A stretch of 64,000 nt of DNA from Poa pratensis (lineage: Eukaryota > Streptophyta > Magnoliopsida > Poales > Poaceae), in NCBI GenBank assembly GCA_947311845.1, contig CAMZMU010000063.1, positions 59,586,769 to 59,650,768 of the forward strand. Reading direction: 5' to 3'. The notes below the pieces were generated by a model. It had not been told where the DNA came from, made no database searches, and saw only the letters and a list, made by a program, of their open reading frames with translations. Positions 57,077 through 64,000 of this stretch are shown piece by piece. Numbering within the stretch: the stretch's first letter is position 1; each line of letters begins with the position of its first letter. The position numbers and the translations under genes are program-made.

Positions 57077-58747
57077 TCAAGCAAAGTTGCTCGCATCAAT
57101 GACATTTAGTTCATTCCTCAACTCTCGAAATCTTGGTTCATCAAGGGCCTTGGTGAATATATCCGCAAGTTGATCCTTGGTTCCTACAAAAGAAAGGTCA
57201 ATGTTGCCCCTCTCCACATGCTCCCGGATGAAATGATGACGAACTTCAATATGCTTCGTCTTGGCATGTTGCACGGGGTTGTGGGCGATCTTGATAGCAC
57301 TTTCATTATCGCACATGAGGGGCACCTTGGAGAAGATAATACCATAATCCTTCATAGTTTGCACCATCCATAAGAGTTGAGCACAACAACTTGCGGCGGA
57401 GATGTACTCGGCTTCGGTGGTGGAGAGAGCAACACAATTTTGCTTCTTGGAAGACCAACACACCAAGGAGCGGCCAAGAAATTGACAACTCCCGGATGTA
57501 GACTTCCTATCCTTCTTCTCTCCGGCATAATCCGCATCCGAGTAACCCATGAGATGAAAGCTTGAACCCTTGGGATACCAAAGACCAAAGTTTGGGGTAT
57601 GAAGCAAATATCGAAAGATGCGCTTAACCGCCACTAAGTGGCTCTCTTTGGGAGCCGCTTGATACCTTGCACACTTACCCACACTAAACATAATATCCGG
57701 TCTAGATGCACAAAGATAAAGCAAAGAGCCAATCATAGAGCGATAGAGTTTTTGATCGACATCGTTACCCTCGGTGTCGGTGTGGAGGTCGACGGAGGTG
57801 GACATGGGTGTCTTGTAAGATTTGAGCTCCGTCATCGTGAACCTCTTGAGCATGTCTTGGGTATATTTGGCTTGATTGATGAAGGTACCTTCCCTATATT
57901 GCTTCACTTCAAATCCTAGGAAGTACTTCAACTCCCCCATCATGGACATCTCAAATTTGCTTGTCATTAGCTTTGCAAACTCATCATTGAAAGCATTGTT
58001 AGTAGAACCAAAAATGATGTCATCTACATAGAGTTGGCATATGAAAAGATTGCCACCCACCTTCTTGGTAAAGAGGGTGGGGTCAATAACACCAACTTGG
58101 AATCCACGGTCTACAAGAAACTCTCGAAGGTGCTCATACCACGCACGTGGGGCTTGTTTAAGGCCATAGAGTGCCTTGTCGAGCTTGTAAACATGGTCCG
58201 GATGGTTGGGATCCTCAAACCCGGGAGGTTGCTTAACATATACCAACTCATTAATAGGACCATTAAGGAAAGCACTTTTAACATCCATTTGTTGCAATTT
58301 AAAGTTATGATGAGATGCATATGCAAGCAAGATGCGAATAGATTCAAGACGAGCAACGGGGGCATAGGTTTCACCGAAGTCAACACCTTCGACTTGAGAG
58401 TAGCCTTGTGCCACCAATCTTGCCTTGTTTCGAATGACAATGCCGTTCGAATCTTGCTTGTTCTTGAAGACCCACTTGGTGCCGATGACGTTCTTGCACC
58501 CATTTGGCCTTGGCACCAACTTCCACACCTTGTTGCGCTTGAAGTTATTGAGTTCTTCATGCATGGCATCAATCCAATCATGATCTTCAAGAGCTTCATA
58601 CACCTTCTTGGGCTCGATGAAGGACACAAAAGCATGGTTGGTGCTAAAGCTTGCCAATTGTTTTCTTGTGACGACCTTGCTTTGGACACCTCCAAGAACT
58701 TTGTCCAATGTATGCTCTAAGCGAGTTAATTTTTGCTCTCTTCGCAA
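57077..58747 (-). CDS. Copia reverse transcriptase and RNase H, open frame
   Basis: 556 uninterrupted codons form the C-terminal part of the copia polyprotein. RT motifs: [60 protein letters not shown] and the catalytic YVDDIIFGS. RNase H motifs: [50 protein letters not shown]. They convert element RNA to DNA in the virus-like particle. The first Met is internal to the polyprotein; upstream frames are shifted. After the stop a purine run (57009-57020 region) may be a second plus-strand primer. Confidence 0.93.
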   Translation of the reverse strand: MRREQKLTRLEHTLDKVLGGVQSKVVTRKQLASFSTNHAFVSFIEPKKVYEALEDHDWIDAMHEELNNFKRNKVWKLVPRPNGCKNVIGTKWVFKNKQDSNGIVIRNKARLVAQGYSQVEGVDFGETYAPVARLESIRILLAYASHHNFKLQQMDVKSAFLNGPINELVYVKQPPGFEDPNHPDHVYKLDKALYGLKQAPRAWYEHLREFLVDRGFQVGVIDPTLFTKKVGGNLFICQLYVDDIIFGSTNNAFNDEFAKLMTSKFEMSMMGELKYFLGFEVKQYREGTFINQAKYTQDMLKRFTMTELKSYKTPMSTSVDLHTDTEGNDVDQKLYRSMIGSLLYLCASRPDIMFSVGKCARYQAAPKESHLVAVKRIFRYLLHTPNFGLWYPKGSSFHLMGYSDADYAGEKKDRKSTSGSCQFLGRSLVCWSSKKQNCVALSTTEAEYISAASCCAQLLWMVQTMKDYGIIFSKVPLMCDNESAIKIAHNPVQHAKTKHIEVRHHFIREHVERGNIDLSFVGTKDQLADIFTKALDEPRFRELRNELNVIDASNFA

Positions 58748-58899
58748 TTCTCTTCTCTTCTTGGTCTCCTCCGAAGTTTCTTGAGAGATGACTTGATCAT
58801 TTCCTTCATCATCGGAGTCATGTGCATTGTTTTGATCTTGAGCTTGATCTTGATGAGGACCACCTTGATCTTGTTCTTGATCATTGTCGTGTGCACCAT

Positions 58900-59925
58900 C
58901 TAGAGCTTGGTCTTGAACATCAAGTTGTGGAGAGGAACCACTAGGTTGATCTTGTTCTTGACCTTGCTCACTTGTTTGAGGGCTCGGAGTTTGTTCTTGG
59001 TTACGGGGAGGATCTTGAGTTGGTGATGGTATGACTTGAGGAGGAGCTCGAGGAGGATCTTGAACTTGAGGAGGATCCTCTTCAATGGGACGATGTCCCC
59101 AATTGCCATCCTTCTTAGAGCGAGCTCCATAGGTACATCACCTACAACATTAGGATCAACTTGCCCCACTTGGGAGCCATTATCCTCATCAAACTTCACG
59201 TCACTAGATTCTTCAACTTGACCGGTGGTCTTGTTGTAGACTCTATAGCCGTGAGAGTTTGTGGAGTAACCAACAAAGATACCCTCAATAGATCTAGTTT
59301 CAAACTTAGATAACCGGTTACCTTTCTTGCGAATGAAGCACTTGCATCCAAAGACACGAAAATAAGAAAGATCCGGTTTCTTCCCAAGAAGAATCTCATA
59401 TGGGGTCTTGTTCAATAGCTTGCGGAGAAATAACCGATTTGTTGCATGACAAGCGGTGGAGATGGCTTCGGCCCAAAAGTTAACGGAGAAGCATACTCCG
59501 CAATCATGGTCCTAGCCGCATCCATAAGAGTCCGGTTCTTCCTCTCCGCAACACCATTTTGTTGAGGGGTGTATGGAGTGGAATATTGATGAGCAATCCC
59601 TCTTCACTAAGAAACCCCTCCACGGTATAGTTCTTGAATCGGACCCATTGTCACTTCGAATTGTCATGATCTTCTCTTGATATTGGCGTTGAGACATGTT
59701 GATGAAGTCAATGACTCTTTGTTGAGTCTCACTCTTTTTCTTGAAGAAATAGACCCATGTGTATCTTGAATAGTCATCAACAATCACCAAGCAATACTTC
59801 TTCCCACCAAGACTATCATAAGATAATGGACCAAAAAGGTCCAAATGAATGAGCTCAGAATCTTGTTGGTGGTAATCTTCGTCTTTGGTGGATGGGCTTC
59901 TCCATGTTGCTTTCCTAGAACGCAT
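58900..59925 (-). pseudogene. Copia integrase core, frameshifted
   Basis: Frame 59925 has HLDLFGPLSYDSLGGKKYC, VDDYSRYTWVYFF and IRSDNGS (catalytic Asp residues), then shifts near 59640. Frame 59415 resumes with NKTPYEILLGKKPDLSYFR and FGCKCFIRKKG and SIEGIFVGYS. 1-base indels separate the parts. 58748-58899 holds a low-complexity Gln/Asp-rich linker. Confidence 0.85.
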
Positions 59926-60458
59926 GATCTACACACACGATCTTTGGAAAACTTAATATCGGTTAGTCCAAGAATGTGATTACCACTTTGAAGATCATGG
60001 AGTGTTCTCATATTGGTGTGGGCTAGTCGGCGGTGCCAAAGCCAACCCACATCAACTTTAGCCATTAGACAAGTCGCGGCCGACATGCTCTCTTTCGAGA
60101 AATCAAGCACATACATGCCGTACTCGACATGTCCAACAAAGACTACTTTAAGAGATCCCTTCACGGTGATGATCACACTCTCGTCATCAAAATAACACCC
60201 ATAACCACTTTTAGTAAGTTGATAGACGGAGAGTAAGTTGTAACCAAGGGACTCAACGACAAGTACATTCTTGATAGAGACTTCTCTAGCAACAACGACC
60301 TTGCCTCGTCCCAATACCTTAAGCTCGCGGTTGTCACCAATTTTGACTCGTGAATATTGAGGTAGAGGAGGTTCAATATCATCCACCAAGTCAATGCGTC
60401 CGGTCATGTGTTGGGATGCGCCACTATCCACCGTCCATCGACCCGCACCGGACGCCAC
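59784..60458 (-). pseudogene. Copia protease and pre-integrase domain
   Basis: WTVDSGASQHMTG is the aspartic protease active site near the start; LWHRRLAHTNMRTL and CRSCVLGKQ form the His/Cys zinc site of the pre-integrase domain. The frame shifts at about 59870 into the integrase frame. It lies 13 bp after gag's stop in another frame, so pol expression would need a frameshift or readthrough, or an indel lies here. Confidence 0.85.
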
Positions 60459-60471
60459 ACCCTACAAGGAA

Positions 60472-63115
60472 TCAAGTCTTTGATTTAGGTACCCATTTTT
60501 CGATGGGTCCTTTCTTGTTAGTCACAAGGGTCTTAGGAACCCAAATAGCCCAATGATAATCATCACCATAAGAAGAGCCAACATATTTAGCATAAACATG
60601 ACCATCTCTAGATTTCATAAGAACATAAGATGGGTTATATTTGCCGGCAAAGTCATTATGGGTAGGAAGGTCCCTTGTGACCTCACCACCCACAATGGTG
60701 TTGGTCTCCTTCTCTTTAGCCAACTCCCCCTCCTTCACAAAGATAATAGCTTTTGAAGAGGGAGAAGACTTCTTCTTCTTCTTGTTCTTCTTCTTTGACT
60801 TGGTAGAGAAACCAAGTCCTTCTTTTCCAATTTGATCCTTTTGATTGCTCAAAAGGTCATTGAGGTTCTTTTCTCCTTGGGCACAAGCCATAATGCCCTT
60901 CTCAAGTTGAGATTTCAACTTAGCATTCTCTTCAACAAGGTTAGCATGCTCACAACAAATAATAGATTTAGCAATAATTTCATTTGATGTGGAAGCAATA
61001 ACTTCTTTCACTTGTTGACCTAGGAATTGATCATGAGACTTCTCAAGTTTGGCAAAAGACTCTTTGAGGGTTTTGAGTTCCTCATCAAGTCTCTTGTTTT
61101 CCTTCTCAAGTCTAGCATGTTCAATGCCTAGCTCAAGCTTCTCATTCTTATAGACTTTAGAAGTAGCAAGAGCATGTTCATGATCCTTTTTAACTCTAGA
61201 CATGTCAATAGCATAGGATTCCTCGGAATTAGATAGGGCCTCCTCAAGGGACCTTCTACGAGTTTGCTCCTTTTCAAGAGCAATAGCGAAATCCGCTATC
61301 TCATTAGCATAGTCAACCTCACGGTTTGCCATGCCCGAAATGATCTCCTCCTTTTGATCTACAAGAGAGTTAGTTTCCTCAAGTTGCTCCAAAAGAGCAT
61401 CAACATTCACTTTGTCTTCTCCTTTAAGATTCGCTAGCCACACGTCCACCTCATTTGGACTTTGGGGCTCCTTCACAACATTCTCTACACAATCCAATAA
61501 GGAAGGAGGTGTAGAGGCAATAGGTTTAGGAGAAGGAGTTACCGAGGTGGCTTTTGCCATGAGACATGTGTAGGGAATGGACTCATTTTCATTGGGGGAT
61601 TCAAATAGGGATGACGGTGTAGAGGAAGGTGTAGCTATGGCAATGCGAGCGGTAGCTACAACTTCATCTTCATCTTCATCACCGGACGTGTATTCTTCCA
61701 AAACTTTTCTATCTTGAACACACAAGGCATTGGTAACCCTCTTCTTCACGTAGTTCTTGTTGCCGTTGCCCTTGGACTTGTCTTTTCTCACAAGCTTGCC
61801 ATTGTGGTCCTCTCGATTCTCCCAAGGACAATCGGCAATGTAGTGATTGAGATTACTACAATTATAGCAAGTCTTTGGACGGTCTCCTCTTGGTCTTGCA
61901 ACGAAGTTCTTCTTAGCAAAAGGTCTTGAAGATCTCTTGGAACGGTTGCCCCAATAGGCTCTTGAAGCAAGGCCATGTGCTCACAATAGTCTTTCTTGAT
62001 CTCCTCCGTATCCTCCTCTTCACCTCCATGTTCAAACTCTTCTTCACTAGTGATGGTGGTGGACTTCAAAGCGACATTTGGAGATTGTCCCGCAAGTCCC
62101 CTTTGCCGAGCTTGAGCATGAATAGAGCTCTTGACAACCATCCCAATGGATACAAACTCGTTGAGCACGGTGTTGGAGTCAAGTGTTGAGAAGTCCGGTC
62201 TTGATCGAATGGTTTGAGCTAAGCCTTGATTTGAGGGAGTGATGGCCTTGAGAAATTTGCGCTTGATCCAATTATCACTAATCTTCTCAAAACCGAAATC
62301 ATTCAAGGTGATGGCAAGAGCGGAGAGTCTTCGATAGAGATCTTCGGGGGTCTCATCTTCATTCATCACAAACTCATCGGCTTCATCTTGAACCGCTTCA
62401 TACTTGGAAAGTTGAATGCTTTTGTTCCCCAAGAACAAGTTATGAAGATTCTCCCAACATTGCTTTGCCGTCGTGCACATACGGATATGCGTGCGATAAG
62501 TTGGGCTTGCGGCCGTTTGTATCATGTGCATGGCGGTGGCGTTGAGTTGATGATTGGCCTTCTCCGTTGGAGTCATGTTGTGTGGGTCTTGAGGATGGAA
62601 GCCTTGCTCTAAAATGTCAATCAAGAAAACACAACAACTAGACATGTGTGAACGCATAGAGAATTGCCAATTAGGAAAGTCTTTTGGATCAAGCTTAGGA
62701 GGTGCGCCCATATTGGCGATGTGTGGCGGAGAGACGTGTTGGTGGATTGTGTTATACACTTGTTCCGGTGGAACATTAGCATACACCCCCGGCGGCTTCC
62801 TTGGGGTTGAGTTACCATCCTCGGAGTTCTTTGTTTCGGGATTGGCTTGCGCCTTTCCGTCCGCATTGACAATACCCGTAGAAGGAAGAGTATCTACCTT
62901 CCCGGGACATTTTCCAAGGAGGGTAAATCAACCTTAGGAGGATCCGGTTTCCCTAGGAACTCCTTGAACATTTCTCGCATCGATTCCTTCATGCTTATGT
63001 TGAGGTTGGTAGTGATCTCGGTATTGAGATTCGATATCTCACTCTTGAGTTCACTAACAACCTCACCAAAGCGTTCATTAGTAACCGATGCGAGAGGGTC
63101 CACGACGTCCGACAT
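60472..63115 (-). pseudogene. Long copia gag, two frameshifts
   Basis: ATG 63115 (MSDVVDPLASVTNERF) opens shortly after the primer site. A 1-base shift near 62900 leads to the main capsid region (62786-61930: DPKDFPNWQFSMRSHM, CTTAKQCWENLHNLFLGN, EDLYRRLSALAITL). A second shift near 61930 leads to the zinc knuckle CYNCSNLNHYIADC (CX2CX4HX4C) and a 439-codon tail with a long coiled coil (about 61400-60850) and Lys-rich stretch, ending KWVPKSKT. With the shifts ignored it would be close to 880 residues, which is long for copia gag but usual for the SIRE/Maximus lineage. Confidence 0.85.
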
Positions 63116-63151
63116 ATTCTCTTAGGCGGTGAAGCCTTAGATAAGAGACGA

Positions 63152-63164
63152 GGCTCTGATACCA
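63152..63164 (-). other. Primer binding site of the copia element
   Basis: On the minus strand, TGGTATCAGAGCC lies 2 bp after the 5' LTR; it fits the 3' end of initiator tRNA-Met. Confidence 0.9.
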
Positions 63165-63166
63165 AT

Positions 63167-64000
63167 TGAAAGATCGATATGTCGACTAGAGGGGGGGGTG
63201 ATTAGGCGACTACCAAATTTTAATTCTTTTTCGATTAATTAGGCTTGAGCAAAGTATAACAAGGTTGACTAGATGTGCACTAAGTGAGCAACCTATGTGA
63301 TACAAGCAAGGTAAGCAACGTAGCGGAAGCAACAAGTAAAGGATAGAAGTAACCGCAAAGTGAGACACGGAGATGTTTCCCGTAGTTCCTTCCCAAGGGA
63401 AGTACGTCTACGTTGGAGGAGTGTGGAGCCACCTAGGCGCTCCAATAGCACGGATGTGCTCACTCTATTCTCCGTGAGCTTTACCCGTGGGGGTTCGGCT
63501 CATTCACTATGAGGTCACCTTGATGGCGTTGACCAAGCCGGTACACAAAGGTCGGGGAACTCCACAATGAGTTGAAGCCTCCCAACAATGTCTCGGACTT
63601 CCTCCGAGACTCACAAAGGCACCTCGAGTTACAAGCAACCCAAGATGCAAGTTCCACACTATCCGTGTGGGGGGATTTGAAATTCCTTCGGTGGAGATGT
63701 AGATCTAGACCTCCTATGACACTCCTCAAAGTATCAAGTCGATTGAGTGGTTGGAGTGGGAGATCTAGTAGTTTGAAGCTCGGCAACAATGGAGGAGAGA
63801 GAATGTAAATCGCAGCCTTTCATTGGGGAAGAAAGGGTCTTTATATAGGGGCCCCTGAAAATCCAACCGTTATGCACAAAATGTGCACAACGGTACTACC
63901 GCTGGCGAACAGCGGTACTACCGCTACTGATCTTCACACAGTACCTCAGTGGTTCCGATGCTCAGTTGCAGCGGTAGCACAGAGTGCTACCGTAGTTACC
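63167..64000 (-). repeat. 5' LTR of the copia element, cut by the window end
   Basis: 834 of about 1281 bp are visible. It includes the TATA box at 63840-63847 and the start of the palindrome cluster (63893 on). Confidence 0.93.

Larger units (their letters stand above)
52422..64000 (-). mobile_element. Large copia retrotransposon (SIRE/Maximus-like), continues past window end
   Basis: Minus-strand element with 3' LTR at 52422-53702 and 5' LTR from 63167 to beyond 64000. Order from the 5' side: primer site, long gag (63115-60472), protease and integrase (60458-58900), RT/RNase H (58747-57077), an extra ORF (56068-54168), purine tract, LTR. Integrase before RT is diagnostic for copia; long gag plus an extra ORF after pol suggests the SIRE/Maximus lineage. 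GCAGG (52417-52421) flanks the LTR; the matching TSD would lie outside the window. Several 1-base frameshifts break gag-pol although the LTR parts differ only by small indels, so the element is very young or the sequence contains indel errors. Confidence 0.92.

Noticed and set aside
1..64000. tRNA, rRNA and CRISPR arrays
   Set aside because: None seen; only primer binding sites resemble tRNA ends, and the short palindromes are not regularly spaced spacer arrays.

Overview
The window is plant nuclear DNA, almost certainly from a Triticeae grass (wheat, Aegilops, barley or a relative). It holds two intact-looking host genes in 64 kb, and most of the rest is nested LTR retrotransposons, CACTA and Stowaway DNA elements and LINE fragments of the kind typical of that tribe. 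Element family names below are from memory and are hedged; element boundaries come from terminal sequences and matching target-site duplications (TSDs) read directly.

1-29648 is a four-level nest. A minus-strand Athila-type gypsy element (called R here, about 109-28555) carries degenerate gag, protease, reverse transcriptase, RNase H and integrase. Its 3' LTR was hit by a complete non-autonomous relative (S, 121-7190, TSD GTGCT). Its 3' noncoding part was hit by a 13.3-kb LARD-like element with 4.1-kb LTRs (8309-21639, TSD ACAAG), which was itself hit by a 2.1-kb CACTA element with a Ulp1-like gene remnant (13639-15758, TSD CTT). R sits beside a deleted PIF/Harbinger transposase fragment. The 108 bases that open the window recur exactly at 29541-29648, marking a rearrangement or an assembly join.

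29649-41680 holds two 5'-truncated LINE fragments, two Stowaway MITEs, a foldback MITE with an 8-bp TSD, a copia solo LTR (37852-39598, TSD CCTCC) inserted in a GC-rich gene-like stretch, and some 8 kb in which I recognise nothing.

41681-50122 is the gene island. A five-exon remorin gene on + (206 aa) and a two-exon LRR receptor kinase of the PEPR type on - (1138 aa) are convergent, with 1.5 kb between their stop codons. Both families act at the plasma membrane; PEPR-type receptors sense plant elicitor peptides and remorins organise membrane nanodomains. Functional linkage of these two genes is only a possibility.

52092-64000 starts with a small inverted-repeat element and continues with a large minus-strand copia element of the SIRE/Maximus type (52422 to beyond the window end). 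It has long gag, protease, integrase, an intact RT/RNase H frame, and an extra downstream ORF that appears to need splicing. Its LTRs and 3' part are studded with a short palindrome, CGGTAGTACCG. The visible parts of its LTRs differ only by small indels, so it is very recent.

The most unusual points are the exact 108-bp repeat at the nest boundaries, an antisense ORF with its own TATA box inside the LARD, the spliced extra ORF of the copia element, and its palindrome clusters.
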